Assembly (NCBI RefSeq): GCF_004119445.1
Contig: NZ_QICI01000010.1
Coordinates: forward strand, 62,001 to 126,000
Direction: 5' to 3'
From: Chryseobacterium sp. CH21
GTDB lineage: Bacteria > Bacteroidota > Bacteroidia > Flavobacteriales > Weeksellaceae
DNA: 64,000 nt
Part shown: in pieces, positions 34,056 through 43,600 of the stretch
Layout of the letters: each line of letters opens with the position of its first letter
How positions within the stretch are numbered: the first letter of the stretch is position 1
The notes under the pieces: model-generated
The model's input: the letters and a program-made list of their open reading frames with translations, nothing else
Told to the model about the DNA's origin: nothing
Databases searched by the model: none
Position numbers and translations under genes: made by a program

Positions 34056-35894
34056 ATGCTACTTATTGCTGCGTCCTCGTTCTTCAATACTACCCATGCT
34101 CAAACCTGCCCAAGCTGGGGACCGTATCTTGAAGGTTTTGATATGACGAACGCCGGTGAACTCTGGTATTCTGAAGTAATGGCAGATAATACTTGTAAAA
34201 AGGTTAATACCTACTACTCTACCCTGAATTTTTCTTTGGGTCCCCGGGGTGGATATGCGGGAATCCAGTACAAACAGAATGAAATCTACAACAACATTTT
34301 TTCCATGTGGGATCTTCAGGATACCAATGTACCGCAGTGTACTACAGAGTATACTGCTCCCAATACTTTTGTAGATGGTTTCGGAGGAGAAGGAACAGGT
34401 CTTCACACGGATAATCCTATGCCATGGACACCAGGAATCTGGTATGCCACAGTTGTAAGAAGATGGTCTACAGGTGATGGAAAAACCAGAATCGGATTCT
34501 TTATGTTTGATTATGGTTCCGGAAAATGGAAACATTATGTCACGATTGTCACTCCGGAAAATGATGCCAAATTCACAGGAACCAAGTTGGGAGGCTTTGT
34601 AGAAAACTGGAATTCAGCAGCAAGTAAGGCTACCCGCTGTGGATACTTTAGAAACTTCTGGAGTATGAATGCGCAAGGAAACTGGTCTAAACCTTCACAA
34701 TATACCGCTTCGGCGGGAACCGGATCATGGGGAGCGGAAACAGCTTTCAACAATACCGCCATTAAGGTAACTTCATGTGGAACGGCTCCGGCACCTGCTG
34801 GCGGTTCAGTAACATTTAACGGAATTATTCAGGATGGTACAAAACCTACAACCACTACTCCTGTTACTGTAACAACCGTTACTCCGTCTTATAATACTTC
34901 TAATAATTCAGTGAATGTAAATTGGGCTAACTCAGAAACCACGAGCCCGCAGCTTTCTTACAAAGTTTCATTGTATACGGAAGCCAGTTGGGCAAATTCT
35001 TATACTCCTGTGGCAGTGGTTACGGGTATTCGCCCAGATCAGAGAAGTGCTCAGGTACCGCTTCCTGCGAATTCTCAACCGGGAAAATATTATGTGAGTG
35101 TTGTTTTGGAGGATATTTTTAAGCAAACTTCTAATTTCGGATATAATAATTTAACGATCAACAATATTGTAACGGCACCTACTATTGACCCAAATGCTTA
35201 TTACCGCATAAAATGTGTGGGAAGCAGCCAATACATCAGCCCTGCCAATTACAGTACTGCATCCAATACCAAAATGGTTCAATATCCTTTTAACAGCAAC
35301 CTTGCCCAACAATGGAAACTGGAAAAAACCGGAAATAATTATATCATCATCAACCGTGCTTCAGGTTTAGCCATTGATGTCCCGGGATCCAATACAAACA
35401 ATGGTACTACATTGATACAGTATTCAAAACATGGTGGTAATAATCAGCAATGGGTATTAAGACCTTATACCTCAAATACGCTTGTCATAGGAACCGCATT
35501 ATCCAATATGAAAGCCATGGATAATCCCGCTAATTCGCAAACCTCAGGTACCTATATCAACATCTGGGATCAGGATATAAACGGAACGGCCGGAGTAAAT
35601 CATCAATGGGTACTTGAGCAGATAACAGCATCCACGATGTCAGCGAAACAGGAAATAACTTCTACGGCTTATCCCAATCCTGTAAAACAGGGTGAAAATC
35701 TTACCATCAGTCTTCCAGAAAATGGAAATACTTATAAATTGACGATCACTAACGCTGAAGGATTAACATTAAAATCCCAACAGGCGAAAGCTGGTACAAC
35801 AATCATCTCGACTTCGGGAATGAGAACCGGAATTTATTTCTATAATGCTCAAAACAGCAACGGAACGATTTCCGGAAAGTTTTCGGTACAATAG
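34056..35894 (+). CDS. Secreted DUF3472 protein with ricin-type lectin and T9SS domain (5' end frameshifted)
   Basis: This protein of about 620 residues reads DUF3472 (about 20-250; YAGIQYKQNE, FGGEGTGLHTDNPMPW, WSTGDGKTRIGFFMFDYG), a fibronectin-like linker, a ricin-type beta-trefoil lectin (about 388-530; three QxW-type repeats QQWKLE, QQWVLR, HQWVLE) and a type A T9SS domain. The in-frame ATG at 34056 cuts the signal peptide. One base more in A7 at 34031-34037 would start at ATG 34027 with MEKKLKSCAVMLLIAASSF, a normal signal peptide, so I think the real start is 34027 with a one-base deletion. It precedes the glucan locus and may be surface glycan-binding. Confidence 0.85.
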   Translation: MLLIAASSFFNTTHAQTCPSWGPYLEGFDMTNAGELWYSEVMADNTCKKVNTYYSTLNFSLGPRGGYAGIQYKQNEIYNNIFSMWDLQDTNVPQCTTEYTAPNTFVDGFGGEGTGLHTDNPMPWTPGIWYATVVRRWSTGDGKTRIGFFMFDYGSGKWKHYVTIVTPENDAKFTGTKLGGFVENWNSAASKATRCGYFRNFWSMNAQGNWSKPSQYTASAGTGSWGAETAFNNTAIKVTSCGTAPAPAGGSVTFNGIIQDGTKPTTTTPVTVTTVTPSYNTSNNSVNVNWANSETTSPQLSYKVSLYTEASWANSYTPVAVVTGIRPDQRSAQVPLPANSQPGKYYVSVVLEDIFKQTSNFGYNNLTINNIVTAPTIDPNAYYRIKCVGSSQYISPANYSTASNTKMVQYPFNSNLAQQWKLEKTGNNYIIINRASGLAIDVPGSNTNNGTTLIQYSKHGGNNQQWVLRPYTSNTLVIGTALSNMKAMDNPANSQTSGTYINIWDQDINGTAGVNHQWVLEQITASTMSAKQEITSTAYPNPVKQGENLTISLPENGNTYKLTITNAEGLTLKSQQAKAGTTIISTSGMRTGIYFYNAQNSNGTISGKFSVQ

Positions 35895-35926
35895 TTTTTA
35901 CCTACTTCTAAAGATATTTTAAATGC

Positions 35927-35957
35927 GAATCGGCGGCCTCTTCGAGGCCGCCGATTC
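35927..35957. repeat. GC-rich perfect hairpin between convergent genes
   Basis: A 14-bp perfect stem (GAATCGGCGGCCTC at 35927-35940, complement 35944-35957) with a 3-base loop lies between the DUF3472 gene and the locus GH30 gene. It is much GC-richer than its surroundings. Neither side has a T run, so it is not a typical terminator, though it could stop transcription by structure alone. Confidence 0.7.
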
Positions 35958-35982
35958 TGTCAAAAATAATATTAATATGATA

Positions 35983-37422
35983 TTATAAAATTACGGTCTG
36001 TATAGAGTGTGCCGGAGCGTTCAGCTTAGCTGCCATCCCTTCAATCCACAGATTGGTTTCAATATCATTATCAGAATCGTTCATAATAACGGTTACCAAT
36101 TGCCCGTTTTCATTCATAAATGCAGAAGAAGTCAGAGCTGCTCTGTTGGAAGAACTTCCAATTCTCTGTGCATTTGGTTTGATATATTTTGAAACATGTC
36201 CTATATAATAGTATTCATAAGTGTAGAATACTTCTCCGGTTTTGGTGTCTGCAATAATTGGGGCAAAGCAGAAATTTCCTTTGTGATTAGGCCCTCCGGT
36301 TTCATCCAATAAAATATTCCAGTCAGTCCATAAAGCATTTCCTTTGTTGAAGTCGTTCAGCATGTTTTTGCTGTATAGCTCTCCCAGGCTTACATCATAA
36401 ATCTTATCCATATTGAACTGTTCTTTACATCCTTCGGTGAATGCAAGAAATTTATCCGGAAAAGCTCTGTGAGTTTCTGCTAAATTGTCAAAAAGCTGGG
36501 TTTTGTTATTCCATGTTTCATACCAGTGATATCCGATACCGCTGGCATATTTTGCTGTTTCAGGATCGCTTAAAGTGGTCGTGGCTCTCTGATAGATAAG
36601 ATCTCTGTTGTGATCCCAGATCATTACTTTTTTATCTTTATATCCGTTTTTCCAAAGGGTTGGGCCAAGATTCTTTTTCAGGAATTCTCCTTCTTCTTCG
36701 GCTGTGTAAATGCATGATTCCCAGCTTTGGGTAGCCATTGGCTCATTCTGAACGGTTAATCCCCAGATATTGATACCCCTTTTTTCGTATTCTTTGATGA
36801 ATTTGATATAATAATCTGCCCATGTCTGGTAATACTGATTTTCCAATCTTCCGCCTTTATATAAGCTTTGGTTTGATTTCATCCAGGCTGGTGGACTCCA
36901 CGGGGAGAAATAAAAGGTAAAATTATTTCCAATCGCTTTCTGAGCTTCTTTAATCATAGGAATTTTATATTTCTCATCATGAGCAACATTGAAGGTCTTT
37001 AAAGACGTATCATTATCCTGTACATACGTATAAGAATCACTCGAAAAGTCACAGGAGTTCATATTAGTACGAACCACAGTATATCCCAATCCGTTTTTCC
37101 CAAAATAAGCGTCAAGAATTTCTTTCTGCTTGTTCTTTGGCATTTTATAAAAAGTCTCTGCTGATGCATCTGTGATAGCACCTCCTATTCCTATCAGTTT
37201 CTGATATTTAAAATTTGGAGCCACAAAAATGCAGGCATCCGTTTCTTTAGGCTGCCCGAACTGTGCAAATGTAACGGCTCCTTTATCCACCATCTTCTCA
37301 TTCACTTTCGAGTTGGTAAGGACTACTTTAGCTGTTTTTCCTGCATTTTTTTTCCAATAATTCTGAGCATTGACATTTATGACAACGCCTACTACAAAAC
37401 AACTTACAATTAGTTTTCTCAT
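35983..37422 (-). CDS. GH30-family glycoside hydrolase (last gene of the glucan locus)
   Basis: This 479-residue exported enzyme has a signal peptide (MRKLIVSCFVVGVVINVNAQ) and a GH30 (beta/alpha)8 barrel plus side domain. The acid/base Glu is E227 in GLTVQNEPMA and the nucleophile is E330 in FLAFTEGCK. GH30 includes glucosylceramidases, xylanases and beta-1,6-glucanases; the genomic setting favours beta-1,6-glucan. It lacks a lipobox, unlike the second GH30 at 40611, so it is probably periplasmic or secreted. It starts 37 bases after the GH16 stop. Endo or exo action cannot be decided. Confidence 0.92.
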   Translation of the reverse strand: MRKLIVSCFVVGVVINVNAQNYWKKNAGKTAKVVLTNSKVNEKMVDKGAVTFAQFGQPKETDACIFVAPNFKYQKLIGIGGAITDASAETFYKMPKNKQKEILDAYFGKNGLGYTVVRTNMNSCDFSSDSYTYVQDNDTSLKTFNVAHDEKYKIPMIKEAQKAIGNNFTFYFSPWSPPAWMKSNQSLYKGGRLENQYYQTWADYYIKFIKEYEKRGINIWGLTVQNEPMATQSWESCIYTAEEEGEFLKKNLGPTLWKNGYKDKKVMIWDHNRDLIYQRATTTLSDPETAKYASGIGYHWYETWNNKTQLFDNLAETHRAFPDKFLAFTEGCKEQFNMDKIYDVSLGELYSKNMLNDFNKGNALWTDWNILLDETGGPNHKGNFCFAPIIADTKTGEVFYTYEYYYIGHVSKYIKPNAQRIGSSSNRAALTSSAFMNENGQLVTVIMNDSDNDIETNLWIEGMAAKLNAPAHSIQTVIL

Positions 37423-37459
37423 GATTTTTTTGTTTTTGGACCTATCGTCCCCATTTTCA

Positions 37460-38269
37460 TTATTTTTTCTGATAGACTCTTACGTAATCTATGTAATACT
37501 TCTGTGGAAAGACGGTATCATCAATACCTTCTTTTCCACCCCAAAATCCCCCTACAGCAAGATTTAAAATAATAAAGTAAGGCTGATCAAAAGGCCATGC
37601 TTCATTGGTTTTTTCTTTATTCTCATAGGTGAAGAACTTTTGGTTATCTATATAAACATCTATTTTTTCTGGTGTCCAGTCTGCTTTATAGACATGGAAT
37701 TTTTCGCTGGCATCCTTTACAAACAAAGTGTCGGTCTTCTGTGTTCCCTGAATATGATTGTATTTTTTGGTATGAACAGAAGCATGGATATATCCCTGAT
37801 TAAACCCCACATGTTCCATGATATCCAGCTCACCGTCATCCGGCCATTTCTTCATATTTTCGCTCATCATCCAGATGGCAGGCCATGTTCCGCGACCTTT
37901 GGGAAGCTTTGCTCTTACTTCTATTGATCCATACTGAAAAGAGAATTTTCCTTTGGTTAAAAGTCTTGCAGAAGTGTATTTATTCTTATCCCAATTTTCT
38001 TTTCTGGCTTCAATGATGAGATTTCCATTTTCCATTCTGGCATTTTCAAGCCTGTTTTTGGTATAAAACTGAGCTTCTTCATTTCCAAAACCATCTCCTC
38101 CGGTATCATAATTCCATTTTAATGAATCCGGAAGTCCTTTGCCATTAAACTCATCACTCCAAATCAATGTTCTACCAATATCCGACTTATGTGAAGCACA
38201 ATTGAGGGCAGTAAGGAGGAAAGCTCCTGCTGCACATGTCCTTATTATATTTCTGAATTTGATTTTCAT
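37460..38269 (-). CDS. GH16 endo-beta-1,3-glucanase-type lipoprotein
   Basis: This 269-residue surface lipoprotein (lipid-linked Cys at 24 in TALNCASHK) has the GH16 jelly roll. The catalytic motif is GELDIMEH: nucleophile E147, D149 and acid/base E152, with the extra Met of laminarinase-type GH16 between the last two acids. FGNEEAQFYT and GTWPAIWMMSE are family strands. GH16 of this type cuts beta-1,3 or mixed-linkage glucans internally, so it would make oligosaccharides for SusCD. It is in the middle of the locus, followed 37 bases later by the GH30 gene, and separated from GH3 by a small hairpin. Confidence 0.93.
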   Translation of the reverse strand: MKIKFRNIIRTCAAGAFLLTALNCASHKSDIGRTLIWSDEFNGKGLPDSLKWNYDTGGDGFGNEEAQFYTKNRLENARMENGNLIIEARKENWDKNKYTSARLLTKGKFSFQYGSIEVRAKLPKGRGTWPAIWMMSENMKKWPDDGELDIMEHVGFNQGYIHASVHTKKYNHIQGTQKTDTLFVKDASEKFHVYKADWTPEKIDVYIDNQKFFTYENKEKTNEAWPFDQPYFIILNLAVGGFWGGKEGIDDTVFPQKYYIDYVRVYQKK

Positions 38270-38317
38270 GTGTATTAAGTTTTGGCTAAAGCCGTTCTTT
38301 TTATATTTTTATATGAT

Positions 38318-38359
38318 GAGTGGGCTTCCTTCGACTATGCTCTGGATTTGAGCCCGCTC
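38318..38359. repeat. Imperfect hairpin inside the glucan operon (GH3-GH16 gap)
   Basis: GAGTGGGCT (38318-38326) pairs with AGCCCGCTC (38351-38359), one wobble, around 24 bases, next to a TTTGGCTAAAGCC segment at 38281. It may be a dispersed repeat or an RNA stem that sets the GH3:GH16 ratio. No T run is present, so it is not a standard terminator. Confidence 0.4.
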
Positions 38360-38378
38360 CTATTGAATTTTCTTCAAT

Positions 38379-40601
38379 CTATTTCGTCCAGTTAATTCTT
38401 TTGGTCTGAACATTTTGAGAATTGGTTCCGATCATAATATCGAATTCTCCCCCTTCCCAATCAAAATTTAATTCGTCATCAAAGAATTTCAGATCTTCCG
38501 GAGTAAGTTTAAAATCGATCTTTTTACTTTCTCCTTTTTTGATGAATATTTTCTGGAAACCTTTCAGCTCTTTTACAGGTCTCACCACTTTTCCGAAAAG
38601 ATCTCGGATATAAAGCTGTACAACTTCTTCTCCATCGTATTTCCCGGTATTGGTAACAGTAACGCTGATGTTCAATATTTGATTTCCTGTAAGCTTTGTG
38701 GAACTTAAAGCCATATCGGAATATTTAAAATCTGTATAGCTTAAGCCGTATCCAAATGGGTATTTCGGATCATTATCCAAATCTATATAAGCGGAAACAT
38801 AGTTTCTGTCTGTATTATTTTTTGCAGGTCTTCCGGTATTATAATGATTGTAATACACTGGAATCTGACCTTCTGTTCTTGGAAAGCTCATTGGAAGTTT
38901 TCCGCCAGGATTTACCGAACCGAATACAACATCTGCAATGGAATTTCCGGCTTCTGTTCCCAACCACCATGTGTACACAATTGCAGGAATATTGTCTGAA
39001 GCCCAATTGAAAATTAAAGGTCTTCCGGCGTTGATCATCAGAATGATTGGTTTTCCAGTCTTGGCAATTTCTTTCAATAAATCTTCCTGAACACCAGTAA
39101 ATCCGATATTACTTCTACTTTTTGCTTCTCCGCTCATCGCATGACCTTCTCCCAAAGTCATGATGACAACATCAGCTTTTTTCGCAGTTTCTATGGCTTC
39201 TGCAAACTGACTTTTGTCCTGATCATCAACGTTACAGCCTTTGGCATATAATAAAGTGGAGTTTTTATCCAGTTGATTTTTAATTCCGTCAAATTGTGAA
39301 ACGATTCTCTGATTATCATCTTTGAAAGCAATAGACCAGAAACCATGATTAGCCACCGTTTCTTTCCCGAAAGGACCAATCAGAGCGACTGTTTTTACCG
39401 TTTTTGAAAGTGGAAGAATATTTCCCTGATTTTTAAGAAGAACGATACTCTTTGAGCCGAATTCTCTTCCGAATTTTCTGTTTTCCTGATTATCGGTCTG
39501 TTCTTTTTGTCTTTTCTCATTACTGAACCTGTAAGGATCATCGAAAAGTCCCATTTCAAATTTCTTGGTTAAAATTCTTCCTGTTGCATCATCTATCAGT
39601 TTTGGATCTACTTTTCCTTCTTTAACCAGTTTTGGAAGTTCTGCCATATAAACACGGCTTTCCATATCCATATCGCTTCCTCCTTGTATGGCTCTTTCTG
39701 CAGCTTCATTAGCGTCTTTGGCATAACCGTGAGGAACCATTTCTCCAATACTTCCCCAGTCTGAAACTACAAAGCCTTTATACTTCCATTTTCCTTTTAA
39801 AAGGGTTCTCTGAATATATTTATTAGCTGTAGCCGGAACGCCGTTAATATCGTTGAAAGAATTCATAAAAGTAGCCACTCCTGCTTCTGCAGCAGCTTTG
39901 AATGGCGGAAGATAAGTTTCATTCAGCTGTCTGAGACTCATATCAACCGAATTGTAATCTCTTCCTCCTACGGCCGCTCCATATGCTGCAAAGTGTTTTG
40001 CACATGCCATCACCGCATCAAGACTTCCTAAACCTCTGCCCTGAAATCCTTTAATTCTTGCCAAACCTATTTTTGTTCCCAAATAAGTATCTTCACCGGA
40101 ACCTTCCATTACTCTTCCCCATCTTGGGTCTCTGGCAATATCCACCATTGGAGCAAATGTCCAGTGAATACCATAGGCAGCAGCTTCCGTAGCTGCAATT
40201 CTTTCTGATTTTTCAATCATTCCCATATCCCAGCTTGCTGCCTGCCCCAAATTCACAGGAAATGTGGTACGATATCCATGGATAACATCCTGCCCGAACA
40301 GCAAAGGGATTTTCAGTCTTGACTGCATGGCCAGTTTCTGAAAAGCTCGGGTTTCTTCAGATCCTGCCACATTCAGCATAGAGCCTACTTTTCCTTTTTT
40401 AATTTCATCCAAGACAGCAGCAGAATTGGAATGCTGTGGCCCTGTGGCATATTCAAACCCACTGTACTGAACCATTTGTCCTACTTTCTCTTCCAAAGTC
40501 ATTTTAGACAGCAGTTCTGCTACTTTCTGATCAATTGTTTTTTGTCCGTAAGCATTCAGTCCAAATGCAGAAAATGCAAGTAAAAAATAAACTCTTTTCA
40601 T
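38379..40601 (-). CDS. bglX: GH3 beta-glucosidase (BglX-like)
   Basis: This 740-residue periplasmic enzyme removes glucose from the non-reducing ends of beta-glucan oligosaccharides. It has a signal peptide (MKRVYFLLAFSAFGLNAYGQ), the GH3 barrel with nucleophile Asp in GFVVSDWGSI (D281), the second alpha/beta domain, and the C-terminal fibronectin-like domain (LTGNQILNISVTVTNTG). A TTG at 40610 would add three residues right after the previous stop; the ATG at 40601 fits the signal better. Coupling to the preceding GH30 is close (10 bases). Linkage preference is not visible; the locus suggests beta-1,3 or beta-1,6. Confidence 0.94.
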   Translation of the reverse strand: MKRVYFLLAFSAFGLNAYGQKTIDQKVAELLSKMTLEEKVGQMVQYSGFEYATGPQHSNSAAVLDEIKKGKVGSMLNVAGSEETRAFQKLAMQSRLKIPLLFGQDVIHGYRTTFPVNLGQAASWDMGMIEKSERIAATEAAAYGIHWTFAPMVDIARDPRWGRVMEGSGEDTYLGTKIGLARIKGFQGRGLGSLDAVMACAKHFAAYGAAVGGRDYNSVDMSLRQLNETYLPPFKAAAEAGVATFMNSFNDINGVPATANKYIQRTLLKGKWKYKGFVVSDWGSIGEMVPHGYAKDANEAAERAIQGGSDMDMESRVYMAELPKLVKEGKVDPKLIDDATGRILTKKFEMGLFDDPYRFSNEKRQKEQTDNQENRKFGREFGSKSIVLLKNQGNILPLSKTVKTVALIGPFGKETVANHGFWSIAFKDDNQRIVSQFDGIKNQLDKNSTLLYAKGCNVDDQDKSQFAEAIETAKKADVVIMTLGEGHAMSGEAKSRSNIGFTGVQEDLLKEIAKTGKPIILMINAGRPLIFNWASDNIPAIVYTWWLGTEAGNSIADVVFGSVNPGGKLPMSFPRTEGQIPVYYNHYNTGRPAKNNTDRNYVSAYIDLDNDPKYPFGYGLSYTDFKYSDMALSSTKLTGNQILNISVTVTNTGKYDGEEVVQLYIRDLFGKVVRPVKELKGFQKIFIKKGESKKIDFKLTPEDLKFFDDELNFDWEGGEFDIMIGTNSQNVQTKRINWTK

Positions 40602-40610
40602 AAAATCCAA

Positions 40611-42035
40611 TTAAAAAATATAAGTTGCTGTAAAACGTCCTGAAATTCTTACAGCAGCGGTTTTCCCGGCAAATTTAATATTAAAATTTTCATCTTCTTT
40701 ATTATCGTTCTGAACAATTAACACTATTTTCCCAAATTGAGTCTTAAAAGCAGCAGTAGCAAGTTTATCCGTTTGTGATGAAGCGATACGCTGAGATCCT
40801 GCCGGAATAAATTTTGAAGCGTGTGCAATAATATAATAGGAGACATTTCTGGTAAAATTCTCGCTGTCGGAAACGGTAATAGCTCCTTTACATTCTGTAC
40901 ATCCACCATCTGTATGCGGTGCAAATTTCGGATCGTTGGCAAGGTTCCATTCCAAAGCAATTTTGCTCCAGTTTCTCATAGAACCGATGATTACGTTTTT
41001 CGTATGCCAGTTCAGGTCTTCTGTAAAAGTTCCTTTGGAACCTGTCCACTGTTCAGTAAAGTATAAGTTTTTATCAGGAAAAGCATCATGTACGGTACTT
41101 AATGCGGAAATATCTCCCTCATACAAATGAAAAGCGGATCCGTCTATGTATTGATTGGCTTCAGAATCTTTTAGAATATCAATAGCATATTCAGGCTTAT
41201 TGCAATTGTGGTCATAAACAACAATTTTGGTAGAAATTCCATTGGTTTTAAAAACAGGACCAAGATGATTTTTGATAAAATTGCCCTGTTGTTCAGACGG
41301 CATATACAAACTTGGGTTATTTCCCGGATGTAAAGGCTCATTCTGAGGAGTTACAGCATCAATGGTAATTCCTTCTTTTTTCATTCCCTGAATGTATTTT
41401 ACAAAATATTGCGCGTACGTTCCGTAGAATTCCGGCTTTAAGCTTCCTCCTTTTGATTTTCCGTTGTCTTTCATCCAAACCGGGGCAGACCACGGAGCAG
41501 CAATGATTTTAATCTTGGGGTTGATCGCTAAGATCTCTTTAAGCATGGAAATCAACGCTTTGTCCTTTGCCAGACTGAATTTTGAAAGTGAAGTATCGGT
41601 TTGTCCTTCCGGCAGGTCATCGTAGGAGAACACTTCACCATCAAGATCAGAAGCACCTATGCTCAATCTCAAATAGCTTATGGAGATTGAATTTTTATCA
41701 TTTCCGAAAAGTTCAGCAAGCAGTGCTTTTCTTTTTAAAGGGGAAAGTCTGTTAATTACCTCAACACTTCCACCTGTTAATGTATATCCAAAGCCATCAA
41801 CATATTGAAACTTTTGAGCATCATCAATTTCAATATTCTGAAAGCTGTTGGTATTATTTACAAATTTAACCGGAGTCTGCTGCTGTAATTTTACACTTTC
41901 ATCACCTTTTGTAAGCCAGTACTGCACTTCATTTCCTTTATTGGACATTACTGATATACATGATAAAGGAAAAAGGGCCACACCACTAAGTAGTGCGGCA
42001 CCTCTAAAGAAACTATATAAGTTGTAAAACTTCAT
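40611..42035 (-). CDS. GH30-family lipoprotein glycoside hydrolase
   Basis: This 474-residue enzyme has a lipoprotein signal (Cys 26 in FPLSCISV) and a GH30 barrel with acid/base E233 in VTPQNEPLHP and nucleophile E328 in LYFTEQWTG. GFGYTLTGGSVEVINRL is the family's early block and IIAAPWSAPVWMKD the next. It differs strongly from the GH30 at 35983, so the two probably have different roles, for example endo-beta-1,6-glucanase and an exo or side-chain activity. It starts 2 bases after the SusD stop, tight translational spacing. Probably outer-membrane surface. Confidence 0.92.
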   Translation of the reverse strand: MKFYNLYSFFRGAALLSGVALFPLSCISVMSNKGNEVQYWLTKGDESVKLQQQTPVKFVNNTNSFQNIEIDDAQKFQYVDGFGYTLTGGSVEVINRLSPLKRKALLAELFGNDKNSISISYLRLSIGASDLDGEVFSYDDLPEGQTDTSLSKFSLAKDKALISMLKEILAINPKIKIIAAPWSAPVWMKDNGKSKGGSLKPEFYGTYAQYFVKYIQGMKKEGITIDAVTPQNEPLHPGNNPSLYMPSEQQGNFIKNHLGPVFKTNGISTKIVVYDHNCNKPEYAIDILKDSEANQYIDGSAFHLYEGDISALSTVHDAFPDKNLYFTEQWTGSKGTFTEDLNWHTKNVIIGSMRNWSKIALEWNLANDPKFAPHTDGGCTECKGAITVSDSENFTRNVSYYIIAHASKFIPAGSQRIASSQTDKLATAAFKTQFGKIVLIVQNDNKEDENFNIKFAGKTAAVRISGRFTATYIF

Positions 42036-42037
42036 GT

Positions 42038-43600
42038 TTAGTATCCAGGATTTTGTTTTAAAACGGTATTCGGCAATTCATTGAACGGGATTGGCAGAAT
42101 TTCATTTTTGTTGGCTTTAAATCCTTTGAAGGCAAGCTTGGAAGGAGCATCCCCCCATCTTACAAGATCAAACCATCTGTGTCCTTCTCCTGCTAGTTCT
42201 CTTCTTCTCTCATCTTTAATGGCCTGCAAAGAAACCGGAACCGATGCTAATCCAACTCTTGCTCTTACTGCATCTAATAAAGCCTGGGCTCTTGCTCCAG
42301 CTCCTCCTAACGCTTCAGCTTCCATCAGATAAGTATCTGCTAATCTTATTGCGATATAATTTTGACGGAAATTAAGTTCTGCGGGCCCTGGAAGTGAGCT
42401 TTTTAAAGCATTCGTAGGTAAGTATTTATTTAAGAAATATCCTGTATCAGCAAATGCCGGGCTGTAAGTAATTTTACCATCTGTTACCAATTTTTTTGCA
42501 TTGAAAACGGTTACATTAAGCCTTGGATCTCCCTGCATGAAAGTAACAAAATTCTCTGTTACGGTATTAAATGCCCACCCGGAATAAATATCCGGTGCAT
42601 CATTATTCGGGATGCTTTTTAGTGAATAAGAACGAGGTCCTACCATCACATTAATAGAGTTTCCTTCATCTTTGCCTTGCCCCCAGAATCCCCAATCAGA
42701 GTTTCCTTTATTGGTATGCATTACTTCAAGGATAGATTCTGTTGAAAATTTATAAGGATCTGATAATTCAGGACCTACTTTAAATAAGTCTGCATAATTG
42801 GCTACCAGTTTATATCCATATTGACTGGTTCCTCCAGGAGTACCATTTACTTCAGCAAACTGTGCAGCTGCCTGAGGCATTTTTTTATCATAAAGATAAA
42901 TTTTACCTAAAATAGCTCTTGCAGTTCCCTGTGTGATTCTTCCTTTATCATTACCGCTTGATACCATCATCAGATCCGGAATGGCAGCATTGATATCACC
43001 TTCTATCTGAGTATATACATCACTTGGATTAGCCTGTGGAATATTCCAATAATCATCATCAAATTTTACGGATTTTAGGATCAAAGGAATATTTCCAAAC
43101 ATTCTTAGCAGTTCGAAATAATATAAGGACCGAAGAACTTTTGCTTCTGCGATATATCTTTTCTTAATATCATCACTCATATTAGCTCCGGGAACTCTTT
43201 CTATTAAAAGGTTAGCACGTGCAATTCCCTGATAATAGTCTCTCCAGTAACTGGCTGGCATTGTATTCGGGTTGATCATATAGTTATTCAGTCCCTGAAT
43301 TCCTGCTCCATCATTAGAGTTTCCTCCTCCGGAATAAAAATCATCAGATCCTGCATTAAAAAAGGTAACCGTATTTTCGAAACCTCCGGAATATTTTCTT
43401 AAAAGATCATATACTGAAACCAGTGCACTGAAAGACTGCTGTTCATTCTGAAAATACAAATCAGTATTAAAAGATCCTGAATTCTGTACATCATCCAGAT
43501 AGGAATCACTACAGCCCATATTGGTAAAACTCAGACCTGTCAGAAAAGCTACGGCAAGTCCTTTATATATAAAATTCTTATTTTTCATTTTGTTAGTCAT
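42038..43600 (-). CDS. SusD/RagB-family surface glycan-binding lipoprotein
   Basis: This 520-residue outer-membrane lipoprotein binds oligosaccharide and caps the SusC channel. The signal peptide ends at Cys 30 in TNMGCSDSYL. The family's tetratricopeptide-like helices are visible, and the C-terminus has RELAGEGHRWFDLVRWG and NEILPIPFNELPN. The start ATG shares its A with the SusC stop (TAATG), so the pair is translationally coupled. I use this first ATG for that reason, although an internal Met four residues later is possible. Ligand inferred from the enzymes as beta-glucan. Confidence 0.95.
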   Translation of the reverse strand: MTNKMKNKNFIYKGLAVAFLTGLSFTNMGCSDSYLDDVQNSGSFNTDLYFQNEQQSFSALVSVYDLLRKYSGGFENTVTFFNAGSDDFYSGGGNSNDGAGIQGLNNYMINPNTMPASYWRDYYQGIARANLLIERVPGANMSDDIKKRYIAEAKVLRSLYYFELLRMFGNIPLILKSVKFDDDYWNIPQANPSDVYTQIEGDINAAIPDLMMVSSGNDKGRITQGTARAILGKIYLYDKKMPQAAAQFAEVNGTPGGTSQYGYKLVANYADLFKVGPELSDPYKFSTESILEVMHTNKGNSDWGFWGQGKDEGNSINVMVGPRSYSLKSIPNNDAPDIYSGWAFNTVTENFVTFMQGDPRLNVTVFNAKKLVTDGKITYSPAFADTGYFLNKYLPTNALKSSLPGPAELNFRQNYIAIRLADTYLMEAEALGGAGARAQALLDAVRARVGLASVPVSLQAIKDERRRELAGEGHRWFDLVRWGDAPSKLAFKGFKANKNEILPIPFNELPNTVLKQNPGY

